A stretch of 5,332 nucleotides of DNA from Prevotella sp. (GCA_031260865.1 JAISKQ010000082.1:1-5332); one strand, 5' to 3'. Shown: positions 1-4,760, counted from the first letter of the stretch. The notes: a model not told the origin generated them from the letters alone. Program-made: numbers and translations.

Positions 1-11
1 TCTTAATGTGT

Positions 12-1022
12 TTACATATTGCTTTCCGGTTCGCTGACGGTTATAGCGAGGTACTGCGAGGCTATGGATACGGCGGCATGCGATGGCATTGCCTGCAATT
101 GGTCGATGGCGGCATTACCGGTGGATACAACCGATGCTTTCGTTTTTTGCGCATCGTCGTATGCCTGTGCATAAGGCATCAGAAACTTAAGGTGTCCCTG
201 CGCCACGCCTACATATTCGGTAATCCATATATGATAAGCGGCAGCCTCGTAATCGTCAACGAGCGAATTATAGCGGCGGCAATACGATTCAAGTTGCTCC
301 TTGGTTATCGTGCCGCGCATTACCTCTTCGGGCTGGGCGCACTCGGCGGCGGCTTTCGCTATGGCATCTTTGCGGCTTTCCCAAAGGGCTGAAATGCGGT
401 CGGACACCGCTTTTTCGGCTTCGGCGATTTTCTTGCTTGTTACCTGCAACTGATTCATATAAGCCTCCTGCGCTTCTTGCGCTTTAAACAATGCCTGTCC
501 CTGCGCTTCGGCTTCGCGGTCGCGACGTGCATCTGCTTCCGAGTAGTCGGTAGTGAAGGTCATCGGGTCAACGCCCTTTTCCGCCATACGTTTCCGCATA
601 AAAGCCTCTATTTCCTTGTCGCTCATTTTTTCCAACTTGGCTATTTCGGCAGGCGTAAGGTTCAACATTGCCATAGCATCCTGCGCCTGCTCCATATTTT
701 TTTGAGCATTTTTCATATCCCTTTGTTGTCGGCGTTGCTGTTCCTGCATCTTGCGCTGCTGCGCCGCCTGCGCCTGCTGCATATCCGCCTCAGTTACGGT
801 AGGCAACTGAATAACCGACATTTCGTTCAACTTGCCGTTGAGTTCGGCAATTTTCGCCTTGAACGCTTCGGTATGTCCGTTGTTTGCCGCCCACTGCTCC
901 GGCGATGGGAGCGAAGGGGCGTTGCCTATTACCGCCTGCGGCGTAACTTGCGCCTGTGCGGAAATCGCGACGAGTGCGAACATCGCAAGGGCAGCTATTA
1001 GTTTGAAATTAAATTGTTTCAT
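12..1022 (-). CDS. Exported helical/coiled-coil protein of unknown function
   Basis: Complete ORF of 336 residues. Residues 1-24 form a clear Sec signal peptide (Lys at 2 and 7, hydrophobic run 8-20, likely cleavage after AQA at 22-24), so the mature protein should be periplasmic or outer-membrane associated. No lipobox is seen. Residues about 50-225 are rich in Ala, Gln, Glu, Lys and Arg. A very Gln/Arg-rich block at 81-114 and a second helical block at 163-222 suggest long helices or coiled coil. Two cysteines (228, 248) are present in the mature part and could form a disulfide. The C-terminal third (250-330) has more aromatics and may fold as a helical domain. The start is fixed by the signal peptide. 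It lies 13 bp downstream of the lipoprotein gene on the same strand, so co-transcription is likely. Its DNA is clearly more G+C-rich than the rest of the window. I do not recognise the family; a structural or adhesin-like envelope role is only a guess. Confidence 0.8.
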   Translation of the reverse strand: MKQFNFKLIAALAMFALVAISAQAQVTPQAVIGNAPSLPSPEQWAANNGHTEAFKAKIAELNGKLNEMSVIQLPTVTEADMQQAQAAQQRKMQEQQRRQQRDMKNAQKNMEQAQDAMAMLNLTPAEIAKLEKMSDKEIEAFMRKRMAEKGVDPMTFTTDYSEADARRDREAEAQGQALFKAQEAQEAYMNQLQVTSKKIAEAEKAVSDRISALWESRKDAIAKAAAECAQPEEVMRGTITKEQLESYCRRYNSLVDDYEAAAYHIWITEYVGVAQGHLKFLMPYAQAYDDAQKTKASVVSTGNAAIDQLQAMPSHAAVSIASQYLAITVSEPESNM

Positions 1023-1035
1023 TGCTTCAAATATT

Positions 1036-1599
1036 TTATTGTTCTTTAAAAGTAATTCTATAAATAGGATAACTATCTTCCGTTCCCGGTTTTACAAATC
1101 CGCTGCCCCACGCTAAATAAACCTTTATGTGCTTGCCTTTACTAATGTATTGAAACTCGTGCCCAACAGCATAGTCGGTTACTAAATTATTCATATCAAA
1201 TTCAAGGTCATCGCTGAGGGCGTTGTAAATTTTACCATCGTCGGAGGCGGCTTTTATTCCCTCTATCATTTTGGTGAAATCTCTTTTCGGGGCTTTTTTC
1301 GTTCCTTTGGTTTGCAGAAAACCGACAACTTCCCGCTCCTGCCCGAATGGAAGAAAAGTGTAGATAGCGTTTTGAGGTGCGACTGCCTCTGCGGTCAGAC
1401 TGTATGTCGCCAATATTGTTTTTGCATCGTCTGTCACCTCTAATGCTGCTGTTGCAGACGCTTTCGATTTGGTTTTTGTATCCGTCGCGTCGCCGTTTGA
1501 CCGTTTGTTTCCACCGCCATTGCAAGCGGTAATCATTACTACCGCGAGGCAGGCAAAAATGATTGCCACATTCCTCAAATTGATTCTGAATCTTTCCAT
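1036..1599 (-). CDS. Putative lipoprotein of unknown function
   Basis: 187 residues from the ATG at 1597-1599. The N-terminus has three Arg (residues 3, 5, 9), a hydrophobic core (10-22) and a lipobox I-T-A-C with Cys26 as the lipidated residue, so this is an SPII lipoprotein. The ORF stays open upstream to an ATG at 1621-1623 and a TTG at 1636-1638. I prefer the 1599 start because it gives a signal peptide of normal length, whereas the longer forms add a polar Asn/Lys-rich extension. After Cys26 comes a low-complexity Gly/Asn/Lys/Thr/Ala linker (27-52), then a compact mixed domain (about 53-187) ending near the Tyr-Pro-Ile-Tyr-Arg segment. The residues right after Cys (NGGGNK) are not acidic, so there is no obvious surface-export signal of the Bacteroidetes type. 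It is the probable first gene of a two-gene operon with the helical protein downstream. No family recognised. Confidence 0.75.
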   Translation of the reverse strand: MERFRINLRNVAIIFACLAVVMITACNGGGNKRSNGDATDTKTKSKASATAALEVTDDAKTILATYSLTAEAVAPQNAIYTFLPFGQEREVVGFLQTKGTKKAPKRDFTKMIEGIKAASDDGKIYNALSDDLEFDMNNLVTDYAVGHEFQYISKGKHIKVYLAWGSGFVKPGTEDSYPIYRITFKEQ

Positions 1600-1660
1600 T
1601 TCTTTTTGATTTTTGTTGTACATATATTTAATGTTCAATTCACTATTGAGTTTTATGGTG

Positions 1661-1668
1661 TAAAGTTA
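1661..1668 (-). promoter_or_regulatory. Possible -7 box for the minus-strand lipoprotein operon
   Basis: On the minus strand the sequence reads TAACTTTA, one base off the Bacteroidetes -7 consensus TAnnTTTG. It lies about 60 bp upstream of the ATG at 1599. No TTTG-like -33 element is found 19-21 bp further upstream. If the promoter is real it may therefore depend on an activator, and the palindrome at 1690-1707 sits just where the -33 region would be. Confidence 0.35.
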
Positions 1669-1681
1669 GGAAGCGAAAAAA

Positions 1682-1747
1682 TGCCACACTACCCCCATTT
1701 GAGGGTATTTTAAATCAGGTGTGCAAAAAAACTCAAGGGGGATGGCA
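1682..1747. repeat. Interrupted inverted repeat with three matching arm pairs
   Basis: Three short blocks recur in reverse complement and in mirrored order: TGCCA (1682-1686) with TGGCA (1743-1747), CCCCC (1692-1696) with GGGGG (1737-1741), and TTGAG (1699-1703) with CTCAA (1732-1736). All 15 paired bases match, and the gaps between blocks are 0-5 bases. The spacer 1704-1731 is AT-rich. This could be two oppositely oriented copies of one binding site, or a stem in a transcript. It lies upstream of the minus-strand lipoprotein operon. Confidence 0.5.
1690..1707. promoter_or_regulatory. 18-bp near-perfect palindrome, candidate operator
   Basis: TACCCCCATTTGAGGGTA pairs with itself at every position except one C/A mismatch (1695/1702) and the central TT. 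It lies 22 bp upstream of the candidate minus-strand -7 box, covering the expected -33 region, which is a normal place for a dimeric regulator. Which protein would bind is unknown. Confidence 0.5.
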
Positions 1748-1853
1748 GCATCCGCGCACTTCGTATCTTTAACGGCTGAACATCAAACCGAATGCTCACA
1801 ACATCGCGCAACTGTCGCAGAATGTCAAGGCGTTGAAGTTAGTGTGAGAAACT

Positions 1854-1885
1854 ATTGTTTGTCTGCATATCTTTAGCTATCTTTG
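1854..1885 (+). promoter_or_regulatory. Orphan Bacteroidetes-type promoter
   Basis: ATTG at 1854-1857 and TATCTTTG at 1878-1885 are 20 bp apart, which fits the TTTG-N19-21-TAnnTTTG consensus. A second TATCTTTA lies just upstream at 1868-1875. Transcription would start near 1891. No substantial gene follows directly; only a 15-codon ORF opens at 1894. The transcript could be a long leader for the 2055 gene, a small RNA, or what remains of a lost gene. Confidence 0.45.
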
Positions 1886-1893
1886 CGGGCGAA

Positions 1894-1941
1894 ATGAGTT
1901 ATTTGGAACAAGGGTTAAACGCGGCAGGACAAAACAGTTAG
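1894..1941 (+). other. 15-codon ORF behind the orphan promoter
   Basis: An ATG lies 8 bp after the TATCTTTG box and encodes MSYLEQGLNAAGQNS before a TAG at 1939-1941. After the TAG the same frame stays open for 25 codons, to a TAA at 2017-2019. It may be an upstream peptide, or the N-terminal stump of a gene broken by a stop codon. It could also be chance. I cannot assign a family. Confidence 0.25.
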
Positions 1942-2026
1942 CTCATTCATCCCTATATCGTTATCCATTATGGCTACTCTCGCATACAATTTTTTGTTTT
2001 TCAGCGGATTGGAAAATAATATTTAA

Positions 2027-2034
2027 TATCTTTG
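2027..2034 (+). promoter_or_regulatory. -7 box for the 2055 lipoprotein gene
   Basis: TATCTTTG matches the Bacteroidetes -7 consensus exactly and ends 20 bp before the ATG at 2055, implying a short leader of about 10-15 nt. No good -33 TTTG is seen at the right distance; the nearest are TTG at 2009 (15-bp gap) and TTTG at 1993 (30-bp gap). Confidence 0.55.
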
Positions 2035-2054
2035 CACAACAAACATATTCACAA

Positions 2055-2561
2055 ATGAAAAATATTATTACACGCATTACATCTTTATTTATAATCTGCA
2101 TTTTCATATCATCCTGCGAAGGAGGCAAGGAGTTTGAAGAACCGACGATAATAGGAGATTGGCACACATACGAACGGACTTTACAGACATCCGACCCGGA
2201 TATTAATAATAGATTTAATCTTATGTTCAAGATTGATTTGGATAATTATATTAACATTACAAAATCGTTCAGCGAGCGAAGCGTAAAGACCGTCGTAAGG
2301 AAAAAAGGCACAGAAAGCGCAAACGGACTTATTCAAGAAACAACAGACTCTTACCAAATAATAGGAGATTCCTTATTTATTGAAGATAATTTAACCGGAG
2401 AACTTAAAAGATCAAAGTATATAATTTCGCAAAAGTTATTGACCACTTACCAAGTTATCACATCAAAAGACCTCGTAAAAATGGCTCCCGACATGGGTGT
2501 AAGCCCCGAACTTATACCGGAAGGATTAGTAGGAGTGCTAAAAACACAAGATAAGAGATAA
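2055..2561 (+). CDS. Small lipoprotein, possibly lipocalin-like
   Basis: 168 residues. The signal peptide (Lys2, Arg7, hydrophobic 9-19) ends in the lipobox I-S-S-C with Cys21. The mature protein begins CEGGKEFEEP; acidic residues near the lipidated Cys resemble the surface-export signals described for Bacteroidetes lipoproteins, so surface exposure is possible (inference). Residues 32-36 read IIGDW, the G-x-W start typical of small lipocalin-like beta-barrel domains. Alternating polar and hydrophobic segments follow (LMFKIDLDNYINIT at 56-69; YQIIGDSLFIED at 100-111; YIISQKLLTTYQVIT at 122-136), as expected for beta strands. The stretch ATAATAGGAGATT occurs twice in the gene, each time coding IIGD at the start of a strand. 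The gene has its own promoter and stands alone, followed by the L21 operon on the same strand. The lipocalin-like reading rests on pattern only; function unknown. Confidence 0.75.
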   Translation: MKNIITRITSLFIICIFISSCEGGKEFEEPTIIGDWHTYERTLQTSDPDINNRFNLMFKIDLDNYINITKSFSERSVKTVVRKKGTESANGLIQETTDSYQIIGDSLFIEDNLTGELKRSKYIISQKLLTTYQVITSKDLVKMAPDMGVSPELIPEGLVGVLKTQDKR

Positions 2562-2576
2562 TCTTCTGAAAAAAGA

Positions 2577-2608
2577 TTTGAAATTTCGGCAATGATTTAT
2601 TATCTTTG
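2577..2608 (+). promoter_or_regulatory. Promoter of the rplU-rpmA operon
   Basis: TTTG at 2577-2580 and TATCTTTG at 2601-2608 are separated by 20 bp, an excellent match to the Bacteroidetes housekeeping sigma consensus. Transcription should start near 2614, giving a leader of about 75 nt before the L21 start codon. Confidence 0.8.
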
Positions 2609-2636
2609 CCACCCGATTGCTAATAGGCCAACAAGA

Positions 2637-2675
2637 AACCGTGCGTAAAACGGTTCGCCTCAGGCACATAACCTG
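2637..2675 (+). promoter_or_regulatory. Structured leader of rplU-rpmA mRNA
   Basis: Two adjacent hairpins can form in the leader: AACCGT (2637-2642) with ACGGTT (2650-2655) around a seven-base loop, and CAGG (2661-2664) with CCTG (2672-2675) around a seven-base loop. An alternative small fold is GCCT/AGGC at 2657-2665, which would compete with the second hairpin. Ribosomal-protein operons are often autoregulated through such leaders, so this is a candidate L21 or L27 binding site. No match to a known leader family is claimed. Confidence 0.4.
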
Positions 2676-2689
2676 TAAATAATAAACAG

Positions 2690-3001
2690 ATGTATGTAAT
2701 TGTAGATATTCAGGGACAACAAATGAAAGTTGAAAAAGACCAAAAATTGTTTGTTCACAGAATTAATGCAGAAAATGGCTCTAATGTAGAGTTTGACAAA
2801 GTATTATTGATTGACAATGATGGTACTGTAACAGTAGGAACTCCGACTGTGGAAGGCGCTAAAGTAGTATTAGAGATTATATCTCAAGCTAAAGGCGACA
2901 AAGTTCTTGTTTTCCATAAGAAAAGAAGAAAAGGTCACCGCAAACTAAACGGTCATCGTCAACAGTTCTCTGAAGTTATTGTTAAAGAAATTATTGCTTA
3001 A
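2690..3001 (+). CDS. rplU: 50S ribosomal protein L21
   Basis: 103 residues, the normal length for bacterial L21. It begins with the conserved [17 protein letters not shown] (the usual form is MYAIVxxGGKQYKV), followed by the beta-barrel core with [25 protein letters not shown] (35-59). The basic C-terminal RNA-binding segment [17 protein letters not shown] (77-93) is intact. L21 binds 23S rRNA in the large subunit. The first G of the usual GGKQ motif is Q here (IQGQQ), a mild variation. There is no Shine-Dalgarno site; the start is preceded by an A-rich stretch (TAATAAACAG), normal for this phylum. The next gene, rpmA, starts 20 bp after the stop, the conserved L21-L27 gene order. Expression is driven by the promoter at 2577-2608 and may be controlled by the leader hairpins. 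Confidence 0.97.
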   Translation: MYVIVDIQGQQMKVEKDQKLFVHRINAENGSNVEFDKVLLIDNDGTVTVGTPTVEGAKVVLEIISQAKGDKVLVFHKKRRKGHRKLNGHRQQFSEVIVKEIIA

Positions 3002-3021
3002 TCAGTTAAAAACAGAAGAAA

Positions 3022-3288
3022 ATGGCACACAAGAAAGGTGTAGGTAGTTCAAAAAACGGCCGTGAATCGGAAAGTAAACGATTGGGCGTAAAAGCATTTG
3101 GCGGAGAAATCGTTAAAGCAGGAAACATTATAGTACGCCAAAGAGGAACAACTCATCATCCCGGCGAAAACGTAGGTATCGGTAAAGACCATACTTTATA
3201 CGCGCTGGTAGATGGTACAGTAGTATTCCGCAAAAGAAGAGACGACAGATCTTTTGTTTCTGTACTTCCTAAAGTAGCAGAAGCTTAA
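3022..3288 (+). CDS. rpmA: 50S ribosomal protein L27
   Basis: 88 residues, normal for L27. It has the conserved N-terminus [20 protein letters not shown], whose tail reaches toward the peptidyl-transferase centre in bacterial ribosomes. The family signature segment [27 protein letters not shown] spans 36-62. The protein starts directly with MAHKK, with no N-terminal extension like the one cleaved by the Prp protease in Firmicutes, so it needs no processing of that type. The start codon is preceded by an A/G-rich stretch (ACAGAAGAAA). It is the second and last gene of the operon and ends 20 bp before a strong intrinsic terminator. Confidence 0.98.
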   Translation: MAHKKGVGSSKNGRESESKRLGVKAFGGEIVKAGNIIVRQRGTTHHPGENVGIGKDHTLYALVDGTVVFRKRRDDRSFVSVLPKVAEA

Positions 3289-3308
3289 AATATAGTTCTG
3301 AACGGTAT

Positions 3309-3342
3309 AAAAAGCAGATTGAATTATCAATCTGCTTTTTTT
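3309..3342 (+). terminator. Intrinsic terminator of rplU-rpmA
   Basis: GCAGATTG (3314-3321) pairs perfectly with CAATCTGC (3328-3335) around a six-base loop. The stem is extended by five A-T pairs (3309-3313 with 3336-3340) and followed by a T run to 3342. It lies just after the L27 stop codon. Confidence 0.92.
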
Positions 3343-3400
3343 GTTTATACCCGCCCTTTATCTTCCACTCTCCTACCCTTTGGCTCCCTGTTCTAATTAT

Positions 3401-3434
3401 AAATAATGAGAAACGGCTATAAATATCATTATTT
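3401..3434. promoter_or_regulatory. 9-bp inverted repeat upstream of the flavodoxin promoter
   Basis: AAATAATGA (3401-3409) and TCATTATTT (3426-3434) are perfect reverse complements separated by 16 bp. The repeat ends 7 bp before the -33 element of the flavodoxin promoter. The half-site ATAATGA resembles half-sites of Fur-type iron regulators (GATAAT/ATAATGA-like), but the spacing is wider than a classical 19-bp Fur box. It is a candidate activator or iron-regulator site; the binding protein is unknown. Confidence 0.4.
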
Positions 3435-3441
3435 TTCGGTA

Positions 3442-3472
3442 TTGCACACCTTCCACGCATGTCGTTACTTTG
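3442..3472 (+). promoter_or_regulatory. Promoter of the flavodoxin-DUF2023 operon
   Basis: TTG at 3442-3444 and TTACTTTG at 3465-3472 are 20 bp apart. The -7 box differs from TAnnTTTG at one base. Transcription would start near 3478, about 30 nt before the flavodoxin ATG at 3510. This rules out the in-frame ATG at 3459, which lies inside the promoter. Confidence 0.6.
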
Positions 3473-3509
3473 TAATCGTAAACGTATTCATTTAAAAAAA
3501 AATTATAAA

Positions 3510-4010
3510 ATGTCAAAAATAGGAATATATTACGGCTCAACAACCGGAAACACACAGGAAGTAGCCGAAGAAATCGCAAAACAATTGAATGTAGGAAAAG
3601 CAGACCTGCACGACGTGTCAAATGCCAACGCGGACTATTCGGCTTATGATGCTATTCTTTTCGGGTCGTCAACATTAGGAGCCGGCGATTTGCAGGACGA
3701 CTGGGAGTATTACATCGCTAAGGTAAAAGCCGCCGACCTGAACGGAAAAAAAGTCGCTTTATTCGGATGCGGCGATTCGTATTCATACAGCGACACATTC
3801 GGCGAGGCATTAAGCAAGATATACGATGTCGTCAAAGACAAAGGTTGTGAACTTATTGGCAAAGTACATACCGAAGGATATACCTTCGACAGTTCCGAAT
3901 CGGTTGTGGACGGACAATTTGTAGGTTTACTCATTGACAACGATAATGAATCCGACCTTACCGATCAGCGCATCGCCAACTGGATAGAAGATTTAAAGAA
4001 AGTAATATAA
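3510..4010 (+). CDS. fldA: Flavodoxin, long-chain type
   Basis: 166 residues. Flavodoxins carry single electrons on FMN in the cytoplasm and often replace ferredoxin when iron is scarce. The FMN-phosphate loop GSTTGNT is at 9-15. The first isoalloxazine loop is SSTLGAGDLQDDW (53-65) and the second is GCGDSYSYSDTFGEAL (86-101). The long-chain insertion and the C-terminal helix are present, and 166 residues is typical of that class. The stacking Tyr of the second loop is kept (Tyr93). The Trp that usually covers the inner face of FMN (T-W in E. coli and Anabaena) is Leu56 here; Helicobacter pylori flavodoxin also lacks this Trp. An in-frame ATG at 3459 would add 17 residues, but it lies within the promoter and adds a non-conserved Arg/Lys-rich tail, so 3510 is chosen. 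The DUF2023 gene starts 3 bp after the stop, indicating one operon. The symbol rests on family membership only. Confidence 0.95.
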   Translation: MSKIGIYYGSTTGNTQEVAEEIAKQLNVGKADLHDVSNANADYSAYDAILFGSSTLGAGDLQDDWEYYIAKVKAADLNGKKVALFGCGDSYSYSDTFGEALSKIYDVVKDKGCELIGKVHTEGYTFDSSESVVDGQFVGLLIDNDNESDLTDQRIANWIEDLKKVI

Positions 4011-4013
4011 AAA

Positions 4014-4367
4014 ATGACTGACATGAACGTTTTCCACCATCTTATTTATGAATACAAGAAGGGCGTGCGCGACCTGATGCTTTGCACGCTTGCCGGAGAG
4101 CTGGAGAGTAAAGCAAAATGGAAACTGGAAAAAAATAATATTAACTACAGGATCGAATATCTCAAGAACGGAAATATAAATGTGTTTTTCGGAAAGGAAG
4201 ATTGTCTTATTGTCGCGAATAAGATATGCGGTAACAAGCCCTTAAACCTGTTAACCCCCGAAGAAGACTTTATATTAGGAATATTATTAGGATACAGTAT
4301 CACAGAGCAATGCAACCGATACCGCAAGAAACAAAAGGAAAGTAAGAACACATTTTGTTTGGCATAA
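4014..4367 (+). CDS. DUF2023 family protein, flavodoxin partner
   Basis: 117 residues. The pattern MNVFHHLIYEYKKGVRDLMLCTL (residues 4-26) and LTPEEDFILGILLGY (80-94) is that of DUF2023, a small alpha/beta domain of about 110-120 residues. A member from Porphyromonas gingivalis (PG1857) has a solved structure, and its gene is next to a flavodoxin gene. The reaction or partner is not known to me. The tight linkage to flavodoxin (3 bp here, or 12 bp if translation starts at Met4, position 4023) implies a joint role, for example binding flavodoxin or controlling its redox or iron response. Five cysteines (24, 64, 72, 100, 115) and the His pair 8-9 are candidate metal or redox residues, but conservation of each cannot be judged here. 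Met4 may be the true start, since the family core begins there. No signal peptide or membrane segment is seen, so it is cytoplasmic. Confidence 0.9.
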   Translation: MTDMNVFHHLIYEYKKGVRDLMLCTLAGELESKAKWKLEKNNINYRIEYLKNGNINVFFGKEDCLIVANKICGNKPLNLLTPEEDFILGILLGYSITEQCNRYRKKQKESKNTFCLA

Positions 4368-4404
4368 AGCTTTTCTATTGGATAGTTTTTTTTAGTTGAT
4401 CTAT

Positions 4405-4438
4405 ATCCTCGCGACGTGATGTCTGCGGGGATTTTTTT
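4405..4438 (+). terminator. Intrinsic terminator of the flavodoxin-DUF2023 operon
   Basis: ATCCTCGC (4405-4412) pairs with GCGGGGAT (4425-4432) through eight pairs, one of them a U-G wobble. An inner GAC/GTC extension closes a five-base loop, and a run of seven T follows (4432-4438). It lies 38 bp after the DUF2023 stop codon. Confidence 0.87.
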
Positions 4439-4490
4439 ATTATCCGTTCCCGGAAATCTTGCCTGTTAACCGAAGGGCTTTGTTCTAAAA

Positions 4491-4508
4491 AACAATAATA
4501 TTATTGTT
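4491..4508. promoter_or_regulatory. Perfect 18-bp AT-rich palindrome, candidate operator
   Basis: AACAATAATATTATTGTT is identical to its reverse complement over all 18 bases. AT-rich palindromes of this kind are typical of Fur/PerR-family and some MarR-family sites, but the regulator is not identifiable from sequence alone. It lies about 250 bp upstream of the S-component gene and 6 bp before a 21-codon ORF. Confidence 0.5.
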
Positions 4509-4514
4509 CACGAT

Positions 4515-4580
4515 ATGGTAATTTCAATTATTATTTTCTATATTTGTTTTGTTATTATAAATTTTATCTTCAAAAAGTAA
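4515..4580 (+). other. 21-codon ORF for a hydrophobic peptide
   Basis: ATG at 4515 to TAA at 4578-4580 encodes 21 residues: an almost unbroken Ile/Phe/Val run with one Cys, ending in Lys-Lys, which has the shape of a single membrane helix with a positive end. T-rich DNA produces such peptides by chance, and no clear promoter or ribosome-binding feature supports it beyond the adjacent palindrome. Treat it as a candidate only. Confidence 0.2.
4539..4546 (+). promoter_or_regulatory. Possible -7 box for the S-component gene
   Basis: TATATTTG fits TAnnTTTG, but no TTG-type -33 element lies 19-21 bp upstream (the nearest is at 4504). If used, it would give a leader of about 205 nt before 4761. It overlaps the 21-codon ORF, so the two readings compete. 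Confidence 0.3.
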
Positions 4581-4760
4581 AAAGATATTATAATATTTGT
4601 GCATTTCGATAATAATCTTTAGTATTGCATTTGCTAATAACACGAAACCAAAGGATAACAAAACTTTTAGTTTACAAAAAGTCGATTACACACTTAATTT
4701 CTTTGACAAAAAAAGACAAACAACATATAACAACTTAAAATAAATACACTTTAATTTACT

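Larger units (their letters stand above)
1600..2054. other. Divergent intergenic region, no convincing gene
   Basis: This 455-bp stretch separates the minus-strand lipoprotein operon from the plus-strand lipoprotein gene. It holds a possible minus-strand promoter (1661-1668), a C/G-rich palindrome inside a larger interrupted inverted repeat (1682-1747), a small hairpin GGATG/CATCC with a four-base loop (1740-1753), an orphan plus-strand promoter with a 15-codon ORF (1854-1941), and the promoter of the 2055 gene (2027-2034). A 44-codon ORF (1742-1876) is also open but has no support. The C/G-rich composition at 1680-1960 gives way to AT-rich DNA near 1985. Confidence 0.7.
4368..4760. other. 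AT-rich intergenic region
   Basis: This 393-bp stretch lies between DUF2023 and the S-component gene. It begins with the flavodoxin-operon terminator (4405-4438). Then come a perfect 18-bp palindrome (4491-4508), a 21-codon hydrophobic ORF (4515-4580), a possible -7 box TATATTTG (4539-4546), and a perfect 12-bp AT palindrome ATATTATAATAT (4585-4596). From 4600 to 4760 I see only A/T-rich sequence with no recognisable riboswitch or RNA gene. Confidence 0.7.

Noticed and set aside
6..392. 128-codon plus-strand ORF antisense to the helical protein gene
   Set aside because: No family features; it exists because the opposite strand is G+C-rich and coding, with a clear signal peptide and stop on the minus strand.
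477..1001. 174-codon plus-strand ORF antisense to the same gene
   Set aside because: Leu/Arg/His-rich composition typical of an antisense shadow; no promoter or recognisable domain.
1600..1638. Longer N-terminus for the minus-strand lipoprotein (TTG at 1638 or ATG at 1623)
   Set aside because: It would put a polar extension ahead of a complete lipoprotein signal peptide; the ATG at 1599 fits better.
1742..1876. 44-codon plus-strand ORF beginning in the inverted repeat
   Set aside because: No promoter at a fitting distance, no hydrophobic or domain pattern, and its stop lies inside the orphan promoter.
1961..2230. 89-codon minus-strand ORF
   Set aside because: Overlaps the promoter and 5' part of the plus-strand lipoprotein gene, which has a clear lipobox.
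2560..2578. AATCTT/AAGATT hairpin after the 2055 gene as a terminator
   Set aside because: Only six A/T-dominated pairs, no T run, and it overlaps the -33 box of the L21 promoter.
3459..3509. 17-residue N-terminal extension of flavodoxin
   Set aside because: Its ATG lies upstream of the predicted transcription start and the extra residues are not flavodoxin-like.
4375..4393. CTAT/ATAG mini-hairpin with eight T as a first terminator
   Set aside because: Four A/T-rich pairs with a three-base loop are too weak; the hairpin at 4405-4438 is far better.
4565..4587. TATCTT/AAGATA stem as a riboswitch element
   Set aside because: A single weak AT stem with no conserved riboswitch motif nearby.
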